Shown here: positions 24,673 through 34,298 of the stretch, piece after piece
Layout of the letters: the number at the start of each line of letters is the position of its first letter
Position numbering within the stretch: the first letter of the stretch is position 1
NCBI RefSeq assembly: GCF_002835805.1
Contig: NZ_PISE01000014.1
Span: 27,255-91,254 of the forward strand
Direction of reading: 5' to 3'
DNA from: Niallia nealsonii
Lineage (GTDB): Bacteria; Bacillota; Bacilli; Bacillales; Cytobacillaceae
DNA length: 64,000 nucleotides
The notes under the pieces: model-generated
What the model saw: the letters and a program-made list of their open reading frames with translations, nothing else
What the model was told of the DNA's origin: nothing
Database searches by the model: none
Program-made: the position numbers and the translations under genes

Positions 24673-27177
24673 TTGATTCTAGAAGATACAAGGTTAATGA
24701 AAGAATTGAAGGAGAGGGATTCACTTTTTTATAGTGCTATTCTGGGTGTCTATACTGAAATTAGACCACTTTTAGACCAGAGGATTGCACAAGTTTTCCC
24801 TACATATACTCAGCATGATTCTGGACACTCAATAAGAATTATTGAACATATGAGCCAGATAGTAAATGATATTAGTAATTTAAATGATTTGGAGATAGCG
24901 ATATTGGTGTATTCTGCAATGTTGCATGATATTGGTATGGCTGCAAATCAAGAGGAAATAACTGAAATAGAAAATGGTACATTAATTTATAATGGATTAA
25001 ACTTTAATGCAATTTTAAATAAATTTAATCAAGATAGAATTCTGGCAATGCAAGAATATATAAGAATAGTCCATGCAGAGCGTTCTGCGAATTATATTAA
25101 AGAAAATTTAAGCAAAAGGTTTGTTATTCCTGAAATGCCTTTAGTTTCATTTGGAGATACTCTTGCATTGATATGTGAAGCGCATACTAAAGAAATAGTT
25201 TGGGTTACAGGAAATTTAAAAGATAGAGATGTTAAAGGGACTTTTGAAATAAACCCTCAATTTTGCGCACTTGTATTAAGGTTGGCAGATATTTTGGATT
25301 TCGATAGTTCGAGGACACCTCCTAAATTATATACTGCACTTGCTATTAGTGGATATAGTAAGGAAGAATGGTTACAGCATTTTTCAATTAGTAACCAAAA
25401 TAAGATTGTACAAGGTAGTTCGGGTGAAAAGGTTATTGAATTTCATGGTAGTTGTTCAGATTCTGTAATACACAGAAAAATATTAGGGTATTTAGATTGG
25501 GTGAATAAAGAGATAGAATATGCTTCTGAACTAACTAAAAATTTTTATGATAAACATCGCTTGAGTTTTTATCATAAGGTAAGTAATTTTATAAATTCTG
25601 ATAAATATTCAATTGTAGATATGAAATTTCAAGTTAATTATAAGAATATTATTAACTTGCTAATGGGTGAGGCATTATATGGAAATAAAGAACTAGGGGT
25701 AAGGGAACTATTACAAAATGCTCTTGATGCATGTGAAGTAAAAAAAGAGATGTATGTTGGTAATGCAGATTTATCTATCTATGAAGAATATAATGCAAAA
25801 ATTTTTATTGTTCTAGATAAGGCAAATAAAGTAGTAATAATAAAAGATAATGGGATTGGAATGAACCTGCCTATTATTAAAAATTATTTTTTAGAGGTAG
25901 GTGCTTCATACTATAACTCTGATGAATATGTATTATCAAATTATAAATATATACCGATAGGGAATTATGGAATCGGCTTCTTATCTAGTTTTATGCTTTC
26001 TGATAAGGTAAAGGTTAGGACAAAACACTTTAATGCTGAGATGCTATACGAAGTTGATATATCTAAAGACGATGATTTTGTTTCTATAAAGGAAGTACAA
26101 GAACCTAATTTTGCTGGCACTGAAATTATTCTTAATTATGACCAATTTTTTGAAGTTTGGGAAGATAAAGAGAAGCTAAAAGAATTTATAGAAAAAGAAT
26201 TTCTGGCTGATGGGATTCAAATAGCAATTATAGACAAGGAAAAACAAGGTGAATCTATAAAAATTTATAATCCTAATAATCTATTAACTGATAGTAGTTT
26301 AATTGATTTATCACCTTACCTAAATGGAGTTATAGTGAAGATAGAGTTGTCAAGTAGTTCTGTATTTCAAGAGTACCTAAATGATATAAAATTTTATGGT
26401 GAACCTTTTCTTTTTGATGGTAAAGAACTTGTTCAAATAGATGAATATGATGAATTAATACCGTTAGTTAACTATTTGAGAGATGATAAGTTAGGTATTA
26501 TAGATTTCGCTATAATTGAATCATCAAGTGATTTAGACGAAATATCTTCAATAATGGATAGTGATGATGATGTGGAAGATTTATATAGAGAAAAATATGA
26601 CCCAGTAGATATTTCCTTAATCACAGTACCTGAATTGATAGAAATTCCTCCTCGAGGTTTGATAGAAACAGAAGAAATAGTAGATGGGTTAACCTTTGAA
26701 AGGTTCGAGGAAGAGTACAGCCATGATAATAGTTCAGGGACTTTTTTTGGTTTTGTAAGTAAATCTTTCTTTTCTAAAGACGAATTGAATAAGCATATAC
26801 AATATTCAAATGGTCATACTTACTTACAAAGTAATCCTCCGTTCACAGAGAAAAGTAAACTCTTTATTAGAGGGGTTTTTGTAAAAGATTTTAACTTCTC
26901 AATAATGAATGCAATACAAGGAGTAAGTATTAAAAATTTCCTTATTAATGTAGTTAATAAGGAAATTAAGCCAAATGTATCAAGAAACGATATAAATAAT
27001 GATGATGAAAGACTACTGCGCAATTCAATTTATCAGGCACTATTAGTACACTTTTTAGAAAATTTAAAGGACCCTATAGAAAGTCATGTTTTAAAAGCTT
27101 TTATGAAAAAGTTTCATAATTACAAAAATACTCTGTTAAATGAAAAATATAAGAGACATTTCATATCAGAGGTATAA
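24673..27177 (+). CDS. HD-domain + Hsp90-like (GHKL) ATPase protein, putative defence factor
   Basis: TTG 24673 follows AAGGGAAGGG. Residues 30-290 contain an HD phosphohydrolase domain (HDSGHS near 48, LHDIGM near 83). Residues 320-620 carry a GHKL ATPase: N-box ELLQNALDA near 344, G1 DNGIGM near 392 and the GIGFLS lid near 434, as in Hsp90, MutL and MORC. A beta-rich C-terminal part (to 834) follows. HD plus Hsp90-like ATPase fusions are known from bacterial defence islands; substrate and trigger are unknown. It is a single-gene unit between terminators, next to a restriction-modification gene. Confidence 0.8.
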   Translation: MILEDTRLMKELKERDSLFYSAILGVYTEIRPLLDQRIAQVFPTYTQHDSGHSIRIIEHMSQIVNDISNLNDLEIAILVYSAMLHDIGMAANQEEITEIENGTLIYNGLNFNAILNKFNQDRILAMQEYIRIVHAERSANYIKENLSKRFVIPEMPLVSFGDTLALICEAHTKEIVWVTGNLKDRDVKGTFEINPQFCALVLRLADILDFDSSRTPPKLYTALAISGYSKEEWLQHFSISNQNKIVQGSSGEKVIEFHGSCSDSVIHRKILGYLDWVNKEIEYASELTKNFYDKHRLSFYHKVSNFINSDKYSIVDMKFQVNYKNIINLLMGEALYGNKELGVRELLQNALDACEVKKEMYVGNADLSIYEEYNAKIFIVLDKANKVVIIKDNGIGMNLPIIKNYFLEVGASYYNSDEYVLSNYKYIPIGNYGIGFLSSFMLSDKVKVRTKHFNAEMLYEVDISKDDDFVSIKEVQEPNFAGTEIILNYDQFFEVWEDKEKLKEFIEKEFLADGIQIAIIDKEKQGESIKIYNPNNLLTDSSLIDLSPYLNGVIVKIELSSSSVFQEYLNDIKFYGEPFLFDGKELVQIDEYDELIPLVNYLRDDKLGIIDFAIIESSSDLDEISSIMDSDDDVEDLYREKYDPVDISLITVPELIEIPPRGLIETEEIVDGLTFERFEEEYSHDNSSGTFFGFVSKSFFSKDELNKHIQYSNGHTYLQSNPPFTEKSKLFIRGVFVKDFNFSIMNAIQGVSIKNFLINVVNKEIKPNVSRNDINNDDERLLRNSIYQALLVHFLENLKDPIESHVLKAFMKKFHNYKNTLLNEKYKRHFISEV

Positions 27178-27198
27178 GAATATAATGAAATTAGGCAG

Positions 27199-27227
27199 TG
27201 GACTTGGATATTTCCAAGTCCATTTTT
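27199..27227 (+). terminator. Intrinsic terminator
   Basis: TGGACTTGGA pairs with TTCCAAGTCCA, followed by TTTTTAT, 20 bases after the HD-ATPase gene. Confidence 0.85.
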
Positions 27228-27817
27228 ATGTCTATTTGCTGCCAATCAGAGAATGTATAGTGAGTACCAGAGACGCTCAGAATGGCTCTTGGTAGTGTTT
27301 TAAAGAGGTGTCTTTCCTTGTTTCGCTCTTCTTTCCCTTTTAGTCTTCATTTAAGACAGAATTGAGTTTGAGTCATTCTAAAGCCTGTCACAACAAAGTG
27401 TTATAAAGTAGATTGGCTTATCTGTTAGGTGAAGAGACCACGCTCAGCAGCACACAAGTATTAGATAATTGTTCGATACGAAGCCAATGACTAGCGTGCT
27501 GGAAACTACTATGGGAATCGTTTTGATAATGAACTTCTAATGATACTCGAGACTGATTAGATTAATCCAAATGACCCTATTCTTCATTAGATTGAGCAGG
27601 ATTTATCATGCTATTCTCGAGACAAGTCCTAGGTTGAACAAAACTCTCCTCGACGGTAGATATGTAATAAGCTATGAAAGTATCCAATGTAAACTAATAG
27701 ATAACAGTTTACATTCATTTTATTGATAACACTAGAATCTATCTGATTATGATGATATGCTATAGATGGATAACAAAAGTATACATTCAAATTGTTGATA
27801 GTAAAGGAGTTGTTGGT
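27228..27817. other. Intergenic region with short direct repeats before a small recombinase
   Basis: No gene is supported in about 590 bases. CTCGAGAC occurs at about 27547 and again near 27615. A second pair resembles each other at 27700-27734 and 27770-27805 (GATAACAGTTTACATTCA; GATAACAAAAGTATACATTC), each followed by TTGATA. These could be recombinase sites. Confidence 0.4.
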
Positions 27818-28390
27818 GTGGCTAAGAAAGAACACTTAATCGATGTTCAACCAATCAGAAGCAAGGCTCAAATAGAGGATATGAAGTGGGCGTTAAAGAG
27901 GCACTGTTCAGAACGAGACTATATCCTATTCCTAATTGGAATCAATACAGGATTGCGTGTCAGTGATATATTGAATCTGAAAAGGGATTCCATCTTCAAG
28001 CTTAAATCAAAGAAACGTAAGGAGTTCCAAATCAGAGAAGGGAAGACTAAGAAGGCTAGAATGATTAATATTACACCTATCTTTAATGAAGTGATTACAT
28101 ATGCCTCAGAACTCGACAGTGATTGGCTATTCCCTTCTCGTAAAGGTGATAAGCCTATAAGTAAAATTCAAGCATATAGACAGCTTCAAAAGGCAGGAGA
28201 TTTCGCAGGCATCCAATCAATAGGCACTCATACCATGAGAAAGACATTTGGATATCACTTCTATAAGAAGGCTAACAATGTGGCTATGCTTCAAGAGATA
28301 CTCAATCATTCACATCCAAAGATTACACTGACCTATATTGGTAGCAACAAAGAAGAGACAGATAATGAACTAGATAACTTTAACTTATAG
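27818..28390 (+). CDS. Small tyrosine recombinase (catalytic domain only)
   Basis: GTG 27818 has AAAGGAG at eight bases. The 190-residue protein is a compact Int-family recombinase lacking the usual N-terminal core-binding domain. It shows GINTGLRVSDIL (Arg), THTMRKTFGYHF (the usual HxxR) and NHSHPKITLTYIG (His and Tyr). Proteins of this size catalyse phase-variable inversion or excision of small cassettes. It lies in the middle of the island, far from the element ends, so its target is probably local. Confidence 0.85.
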   Translation: MAKKEHLIDVQPIRSKAQIEDMKWALKRHCSERDYILFLIGINTGLRVSDILNLKRDSIFKLKSKKRKEFQIREGKTKKARMINITPIFNEVITYASELDSDWLFPSRKGDKPISKIQAYRQLQKAGDFAGIQSIGTHTMRKTFGYHFYKKANNVAMLQEILNHSHPKITLTYIGSNKEETDNELDNFNL

Positions 28391-28412
28391 AGGCTCCAAG
28401 GGGGTCTCTTTT
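28389..28412 (+). terminator. Intrinsic terminator
   Basis: AGAGGCTCC and GGGGTCTCT arms with two wobble pairs, followed by TTTT, overlapping the recombinase stop codon. Confidence 0.7.
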
Positions 28413-28760
28413 CATTTGCGATTGGTATGATGAGGGGGGATATTTCCACATTTTCATTGGTGCATGAAAGGGATAGACCCATAGTAGGTTCATTCACACA
28501 GCATGGATTAATAATAATGTGTCTATATCTTAAAGCTGCATTCTTGAATTTAGTAGTAAGAGAGAAGCTATTTCTTGAGTGCGTCCCCGCGCGCTTAATA
28601 TCTCTTCTCTTTTCCCCTTGCGTCTTCTCTTCTTAAGATTCTTCTCTTCTTACACTATCAGTTAGAGACGATAATCGTATCGTTTTTCTTTTTGTTTTTT
28701 TATGGGAGCTATCATTTATGGAAGTTGAGACCATGATAGAACATGTATTATCAAAAGAAC
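28413..28760. other. Intergenic region with a second terminator-like hairpin
   Basis: No supported gene. GAGACGATAATCGTATCG at about 28663-28681 followed by TTTTT resembles the terminator at 34139; both share the ACGATAATCGT core. Confidence 0.45.
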
Positions 28761-28783
28761 GCTCATTCGTAGGAAGAATGAGC
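28761..28783 (-). terminator. Hairpin downstream of the GIY-YIG gene
   Basis: GCTCATTC (28761-28768) pairs with GAATGAGC (28776-28783). On the minus strand it is followed by GTTCTTTT and lies 78 bases beyond the GIY-YIG stop codon. Confidence 0.55.
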
Positions 28784-28860
28784 GGGAGAGGAAAGGTAAA
28801 ATTAGAAAAGGAAAAATTGTAAAATATAAAATAGGAATGTAGAGAATGCTCCCAGTTACT

Positions 28861-29556
28861 CTAGTAAGGTGATATCATATAGTCATTCAGGTACATCGAG
28901 TCTGAAGTAGTATTTTGGATATGTATAGACGTGGGATGTAGGGCGCAATAATTTTTCTTCTTTTGTGTATTCAGTGTCGGTTTAAGAGAGTGAATTAATT
29001 GCGATTCGATACTGTCTAATAACTCTAAGCTGAAATTTTTAGGATGAATCCATTCTAGTGGTAGAGAGTTATTTTCATTTAAGAAGGTTATACACCCAAA
29101 GTACACCCTTTTTTCAAAACCATCATATTTAGGATGGTGCATTTTTACAGCTGCAGTATGTCCTCCAGAAAATCTAGAGAACTTAGAAGAAGTCTTACCG
29201 ATGTATAAAACCTCTTCAAACGTATCACGTTTTACAGTAAACATGTAAATTGGATAACATGCGTCTGGAGGATTTCCAAGTTCATCGAGAATCATTTGAA
29301 CTTCCTCTCTATCTAACCAACCACCTTCATCTGAGTTTATTATATCTAAAGCAAGTTCAACATAGTTTCTTTGCTGCTCCCAAGAAATTGGGAGACTTTG
29401 AGCTCTCTGCCTATGTAATTTGAACAGAGGGACATAATCATCAAATATTACTGAAGCCCCAAGTTCCAAAGTGGGAGATGTATCTTGAAGGTATTTAAAG
29501 CTAGGTAGTGATTGAGTTCTATTTAACCAAGGCTTTAATGGTGAAAATGCTTTCAA
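28861..29556 (-). CDS. GIY-YIG nuclease-like protein
   Basis: TTG 29556 follows GGAGGG at eight bases. The 231-residue protein has a helical N-terminus and a GIY-YIG-like core at residues 100-200: IYM at 103-105, YIG at 118-120, Arg128, His133 and Glu184 in SIESQLIHSLKP, followed by LN. These match the family's catalytic arrangement. GIY-YIG enzymes nick or cut DNA. It lies 176 bases downstream of an OLD-family ATPase on the same strand, so the two probably act together. Confidence 0.72.
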   Translation of the reverse strand: MKAFSPLKPWLNRTQSLPSFKYLQDTSPTLELGASVIFDDYVPLFKLHRQRAQSLPISWEQQRNYVELALDIINSDEGGWLDREEVQMILDELGNPPDACYPIYMFTVKRDTFEEVLYIGKTSSKFSRFSGGHTAAVKMHHPKYDGFEKRVYFGCITFLNENNSLPLEWIHPKNFSLELLDSIESQLIHSLKPTLNTQKKKNYCALHPTSIHIQNTTSDSMYLNDYMISPY

Positions 29557-29732
29557 ATAGTTCCCTCCATATCTAATAAAGTAATAGTTTGTTAACTTAT
29601 TTTAAGAAGAAAAACGAAATCAGATAGTATGGTATGAATTACTTAGGATAAGATTTGTAAGGTCCTAAAAGAGTATAAAAATTGTAGAGCCTTCCTTTGC
29701 TAAAAAGGGAGATGACTCTACTAACTACCAAC

Positions 29733-31652
29733 TTATACTGTTTGAAGTAAGTTGTCTAGTTGGAGGGCACTAAAGTTTTCCTCTCCAATAACAAATTTAA
29801 AGAATCTTAGGAGTTTTTCCTGATGAATGCTAAAATCGTCAGTGATAAGCTTAGTAGCCTTCCAAGGTTTATCATTATTCCATGTCTGACCGAAGATGTC
29901 GCCTTCAAAATTTGGCTGATGTGTAAGGCGAAACATTTCGTTTCCAATAGTGTTCAAAATATTTAAGTTGCTTCCTATATCTAAAGCTTCATTATCTAGG
30001 TCGTGTATTAAATAAGATTGTATGCCAAAATGATGCAAGACTTCATAGTAAGCCTTTTGAGTTAATTTACCATTACAAGGGATTATGGAGATTTCTTTTA
30101 GCATCCTTTCCAAATCCTCGGTTATCTCGGGATAAAGTTCTTGCAGTTTATCTTTAATGGCTATAATACTAGCAGTTTCGCAGTCTCCTTCAACAAGAAT
30201 TACTCTCTTAGCAAAAAAAGCCTCAAGTGTAGTGGTATTGAAGTTTAAGAGCATTCTCATCCTGCTTCGTTTTTCTATGGCACTTTGCCCGCTATATATA
30301 TCGTTACTAACCTGTGTTACCTTCGTTGATAAGTTCTCCTCTCTTTGCATAACTACTATTCCTTGGTGTCTACTTGCTAAGTCGATAAAGTTTTCTGAAT
30401 GTGATGTGCAAATAACTTGCGCTAAAGGATGTTTAGAGATTTGGACTAAAGAATCACGCATCTTGCGTTGGAGATGTGGATGAAGGTATATCTCAGGTTC
30501 TTCCACTAAAAATAGGAAGCTTCTTTTCCAGACCTCTGTCGTTGCTGTTGCTGCCTCTTCTTCTAAGTTATTTTGAGTTAGTTGTTCTGCCATGAGTTCT
30601 AAGAGGGATAGTATAAGCATTCTCTGAACGCCATTCCCCTGTTGATTAGGAGAAGTCACTAGATTGTTATGTTTTAAATAGATGCTTGAATTCAAGTGTA
30701 GTTTCTCCATTACTTCTGGCACATCAAAATCTACATTGGCTTCAACATCCATTAAGCGGTTTAGCTTTTTACTGAGTCTTTCCTCGAGGTTAAGTACTTC
30801 AGTATGACGAGTTCCTTCATTGAAAATGTTCTTAAGTGATGCTAGGGAAGCTCTAAACTCTTGGATTTCCTGTGTCTGGTTCAGATGATGCTCAAATAAG
30901 GCAGCCGTTATTTGATTAGCTGCAGACTTATTCTTATTTGCGTCAGCTTCTTCATTTATCAGTTTTACAGCTGGGACATATATAACTTTTGGCATGACAG
31001 ACCGTATGATAGATGCAAAACCATTCGGGTTTTTCATCCAGTCAGCTTCTCCTTCACTTACAAGGGTTGGATTATTTATGTAGATATATTGTATAAAATC
31101 GCCTTGCTTAGCTTTTGGAATAGTCCCGCTTGTAATGCGGTGTTCACGACAATAGTTTTCATAGTGTTCGTATAAAGCACCTGATACAGTGCTGAACGTT
31201 CTAGTATTCCATGAAACATTTGTGTCTAGCTCTGGTATGTAACGGTTAGGAATATATACTTCAAAGGGAACGTCACTATCTTTAAGATTAGGTGCAGTCC
31301 AAATACGCCGTACTCGCATCTCATTGTCAAAGATGTAAGGTTTGATAAACTGGTTATTTCTATCTGTATGATTGAAATCATCAAATACAACTAATATCTC
31401 CATATTCATAGACGGGTTATTGGGTTCTCTCTTAAAAGGAAACATGTCAATGGTAGGTGTATGGGGTGTATCTGTTTCTGGAAGAAACAACTTTAATGCT
31501 TCAAGAAGAGAAGATTTTCCTATGTTGTTCTCTCCTATAACTGTTATGAAGTCAGATGCCCCTTCTCCATTCACTCTCGGGAAGGTAATTGCACATGGCT
31601 CAGCATGACCAATGTTCTTAAAATTTTTAATAGTAAACTCTTTTATTCTCAT
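29733..31652 (-). CDS. OLD-family ATP-dependent endonuclease (AAA_15 ATPase + TOPRIM)
   Basis: ATG 31652 follows AAGGAGGAATACT; an upstream extension lacks a ribosome binding site. The 639-residue protein has an ABC/SMC-type ATPase with Walker A GENNIGKSS near residue 37 and Walker B LFLVEEPEIYLHPH near 380. It is followed by a TOPRIM nuclease domain (VILVEGDCE near 485, HDLDNEA near 550). OLD proteins cut or nick DNA with two metal ions and occur in Gabija and PARIS-like defence. No UvrD helicase (Gabija) or DUF4435 partner is adjacent; instead a GIY-YIG protein follows and a PD-(D/E)XK-like protein is divergent. Confidence 0.9.
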   Translation of the reverse strand: MRIKEFTIKNFKNIGHAEPCAITFPRVNGEGASDFITVIGENNIGKSSLLEALKLFLPETDTPHTPTIDMFPFKREPNNPSMNMEILVVFDDFNHTDRNNQFIKPYIFDNEMRVRRIWTAPNLKDSDVPFEVYIPNRYIPELDTNVSWNTRTFSTVSGALYEHYENYCREHRITSGTIPKAKQGDFIQYIYINNPTLVSEGEADWMKNPNGFASIIRSVMPKVIYVPAVKLINEEADANKNKSAANQITAALFEHHLNQTQEIQEFRASLASLKNIFNEGTRHTEVLNLEERLSKKLNRLMDVEANVDFDVPEVMEKLHLNSSIYLKHNNLVTSPNQQGNGVQRMLILSLLELMAEQLTQNNLEEEAATATTEVWKRSFLFLVEEPEIYLHPHLQRKMRDSLVQISKHPLAQVICTSHSENFIDLASRHQGIVVMQREENLSTKVTQVSNDIYSGQSAIEKRSRMRMLLNFNTTTLEAFFAKRVILVEGDCETASIIAIKDKLQELYPEITEDLERMLKEISIIPCNGKLTQKAYYEVLHHFGIQSYLIHDLDNEALDIGSNLNILNTIGNEMFRLTHQPNFEGDIFGQTWNNDKPWKATKLITDDFSIHQEKLLRFFKFVIGEENFSALQLDNLLQTV

Positions 31653-31921
31653 AGTATTCCTCCTTAGATTCCTGTAGAATTTATTTCGACAAAAATTTCC
31701 AGAAACCTGTAGGATATTCAAATTTATTTTTCTCTTATGTCGAAACGGCTTACTTGTTAAAGGCAATGAGAAGGGATGCTATAGCTATGTATTAGTAGTA
31801 ATTGGTATAATAGAATAGATAATGTTTCATTTTAATAAAAGGTGAGCGATACCTTTCGTTGAACAATCAATCAAAAGATATATAGTAAAACTTCTTAATA
31901 TTAAACAAGGAGAGTATGTTT

Positions 31922-32539
31922 ATGTGTCAAATTCCCGATATTAATTTGGAAGATTTAGGTGAAGTAAAATTAAAATGTTATCAAGAGTATCTTAAGGAGA
32001 AATTAAAATTATTGTTTCCAAACACAGATGTTAGAACAGAGTGGAATGCAATGAGAGATGAAAGAGCGTTAAATATTTACTCTCCAAGAGTGGATGTTGC
32101 AGTTGGACCTTTTGCAACTCATCAAAGGCATGAGTTTGAATACAACGAAATGTTTAGAATAGACAGTATCCGAAATTTTGTTGAACGCTTAATTACATAC
32201 AACCGAGATAATTTGTATCTTTATGGAGATTTTGTAGAAGCAGCTACATATGATAACGCTATTTATCAAAATTTAAATGCAAGGTGTTTCATGGCAATAG
32301 AAATTGAGAACGAAGTAAGTAGGAAGCACTTAATGGGTGGTGCAATTAATGCATCTGCTCTTGGAAGATTGGGAGTTGTAATTCCCTGGACTGACGATAA
32401 GTTAAAAGCTTTTGTGAGATTAGTTCGTTACTTACATTATCTAAAAGAAGCAGATAAGAATACATTTAATACCACAAATTTATTAATCGTAACAAAGGAA
32501 CAAATTCACACTGCATTAGCTGATATAATAAGGGGATAG
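31922..32539 (+). CDS. PD-(D/E)XK-like nuclease or related protein
   Basis: The start is ATG 31922 (or 31916), after AAGGAG. The protein (about 205 residues) has an N-terminal helix bundle, then a strand with Asp58 (SPRVDVAVGP) and a strand with Glu127/Glu129 (MAIEIENEVS), a spacing consistent with a PD-(D/E)XK core, then GRLGVVIPW. The Lys is replaced (E-I-E-N), as in some variant enzymes, so nuclease activity is uncertain. It is divergently transcribed from the OLD gene with about 270 bases between, suggesting a shared control region. Confidence 0.6.
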   Translation: MCQIPDINLEDLGEVKLKCYQEYLKEKLKLLFPNTDVRTEWNAMRDERALNIYSPRVDVAVGPFATHQRHEFEYNEMFRIDSIRNFVERLITYNRDNLYLYGDFVEAATYDNAIYQNLNARCFMAIEIENEVSRKHLMGGAINASALGRLGVVIPWTDDKLKAFVRLVRYLHYLKEADKNTFNTTNLLIVTKEQIHTALADIIRG

Positions 32540-33000
32540 GATACTGATAGATGGTTAATATTTGTTTAAAAATGAAACTATGGGTATAATTCAGTTATCG
32601 ACATTAACAATCGTTTAAGCTTGCAATTAACAATCATGATTGCAATTCATAATCCCTAAAAACAGCTATAAACCTTGATATATCAGCATCTACAAACAAT
32701 CCATGATGGGCGGCGGATTTAACATCTATAAACCTAATACGATTGCATTGTATGGTTGGTGTTTTTCCTCCATGGTGTATAACACAGTTAGTGAACCTTT
32801 TTATGAACTATATCTTTATTTTAATATTAGTTAGACAAGCAGAAGAATATATATGTAAATGAATGTTCAAAATACAGGTGAAATAAGAAGGCATCCAAGT
32901 TATTTGGATGCTTTTTTGCTGACTAAAGTTAATGATTGAGCATAGGTCGGAATTATGTATCATTAGATAATTAATTAAAGCTTGTTAATTAACAAAAAAA
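32540..33000. other. Intergenic region with isolated terminator
   Basis: No supported gene. A perfect hairpin GCATCCAA (32891-32898) / TTGGATGC (32904-32911) followed by TTTTTT ends some plus-strand transcript, perhaps the PD-nuclease mRNA or a small RNA. Confidence 0.5.
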
Positions 33001-33001
33001 A

Positions 33002-33198
33002 AATCAAATTCAAGACAGTATTGTTAAGGGGATACCAGCAATTGAAGGAGCTATTTTATTGGATGATACGGTGTTTGTTATGCTATTGGGGTCATTTTAG
33101 ATGGTATTGCTAACAAGAATATAGGTAACATATCTAGAGGAGCCAGATATAATTCTGCTCTCCGTTATTTAAATTATAGAGTGCAGTTTGTCTCTTGA
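33002..33198 (+). pseudogene. Remnant of a DAC (diadenylate cyclase-like) domain gene
   Basis: One frame reads QDSIVKGIPAIEGAILLDD; after a one-base shift a second frame reads GVCYAIGVILDGIA and GNISRGARYNSALRYLNYRVQ. EGA..LLDD and RGARYNSA match the two conserved blocks of the DisA_N/DAC fold (usually DGA and RHRAA). No start codon or C-terminus is intact, and relic-like frames continue to about 33340. The identification is by motif only. Confidence 0.6.
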
Positions 33199-33785
33199 TA
33201 TAGAGCTTCTACGTATATCATCTTTCAATAAATGCTGCCACATCAATATTCAAAAGAATTCCACAAGCCTATCATTTACGCTTCTCCATGTAAAGTGGAC
33301 CTGTTTACTGGAAGAAATGTGTTCACGCTAATCTAGCAGAAATTGTCCATTTTTATATTTTTATTTAGTGTTCATATGTTATTGATAGCTGATGCTCAAG
33401 ATAGAGATTTCTGAATATTATCAGTATTAATTTAATGGCTTTGAAGAAGCGAAATAGAATTAGACGGTGAGTATCCTCTAAGAAAAGTTGATATTTATAT
33501 ATTTTTTTATTTAAATAATTTTCTCATAGTTAGTGTGTTAGTAGCATACTAACACACTAACAAACTAGAAAAAAATAATCTTGAGAATGGTATAAAAGTG
33601 AATTGACAAGGAGAGTTTAAATGTAAGCAGAATAATATTTCGATATTATACTGTTATTAAAAACAATCTTTTATAGAGATTTTAGTTATGAGGAGTGATG
33701 ATATAGAGGAAATAAGAAAAATGTTGTAAATACTTTGTAATGCAAGGTTATAACAGCTAATTTAATGAGATAGAGGTGTTGAAAA
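33199..33785. other. Relic-rich intergenic region with a perfect palindrome
   Basis: About 590 bases without an intact gene; scattered fragments up to about 33340 may belong to the broken DAC gene. The perfect inverted repeat at 33529-33561 is listed separately. Confidence 0.45.
33529..33561. repeat. Perfect 15-bp inverted repeat with 3-bp spacer
   Basis: GTTAGTGTGTTAGTA (33529-33543) and TACTAACACACTAAC (33547-33561) are exact reverse complements around GCA. No T run follows, so it is more like an operator or recombination site than a terminator. It lies 225 bases before the gene at 33786. Confidence 0.85.
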
Positions 33786-34088
33786 ATGGAGAAAATTAAA
33801 ATAAGTAAAGATTTAGGCTTTAGTATAGTGAAAGCTAAGTTAATTAATGATTTTATGGATATGCTTTACTCTAAGACTGAAGAAACAGAAGAAATCATAG
33901 AAATTGAAATTCTAGAGGGTTTTGCGAGCGGTGTACACGACAAATTAATAAAGGCAATAACAAATAATCTAGTAACCTTAGATGAATATTTATCTGCTAG
34001 TCAATACTTCAAAGATTATGTTTTGGTTAGCTATAGAATTGCTAGTAAGATACTAAGGAATAAAGAAGAACTAGATACAGATATTTAG
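33786..34088 (+). CDS. Hypothetical helical protein, 100 residues
   Basis: ATG 33786 follows AGAGGTG, and a strong terminator follows. The protein is acidic, helical and soluble with no recognised motif. Confidence 0.65.
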   Translation: MEKIKISKDLGFSIVKAKLINDFMDMLYSKTEETEEIIEIEILEGFASGVHDKLIKAITNNLVTLDEYLSASQYFKDYVLVSYRIASKILRNKEELDTDI

Positions 34089-34138
34089 TTAAATTAAATT
34101 TAAGTACAATCTTCTCTTGTTTCATAAAATTTTTAAAA

Positions 34139-34175
34139 AGGAAAATGAGACGATAATCGTCTCGTTTTCCTTTTT
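34139..34175 (+). terminator. Strong intrinsic terminator
   Basis: AGGAAAATGAGACGAT (34139-34154) pairs with ATCGTCTCGTTTTCCT (34156-34171), followed by TTTT. It is near symmetrical and could stop transcripts in both directions. Confidence 0.85.
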
Positions 34176-34298
34176 CGTCTCTCAAATGGTAACTTTCATT
34201 TTTATTTACACTTTTATACAAATAGATTCCAGAATAGTGTTGATTATACAACCTTAGTATTAGTGCTATATACTTAAAAGTGTTAAGTGAAGGTTTTT

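Noticed and set aside
28427..28636. A 69-codon plus-strand frame after the small recombinase
   Set aside because: No good ribosome binding site, starts just after a terminator, composition not protein-like.
28861..31652. OLD gene considered as a Gabija (GajA) or PARIS (AriA) system
   Set aside because: No adjacent UvrD-like GajB helicase or DUF4435 AriB; the neighbour is GIY-YIG-like, so the named systems do not fit.
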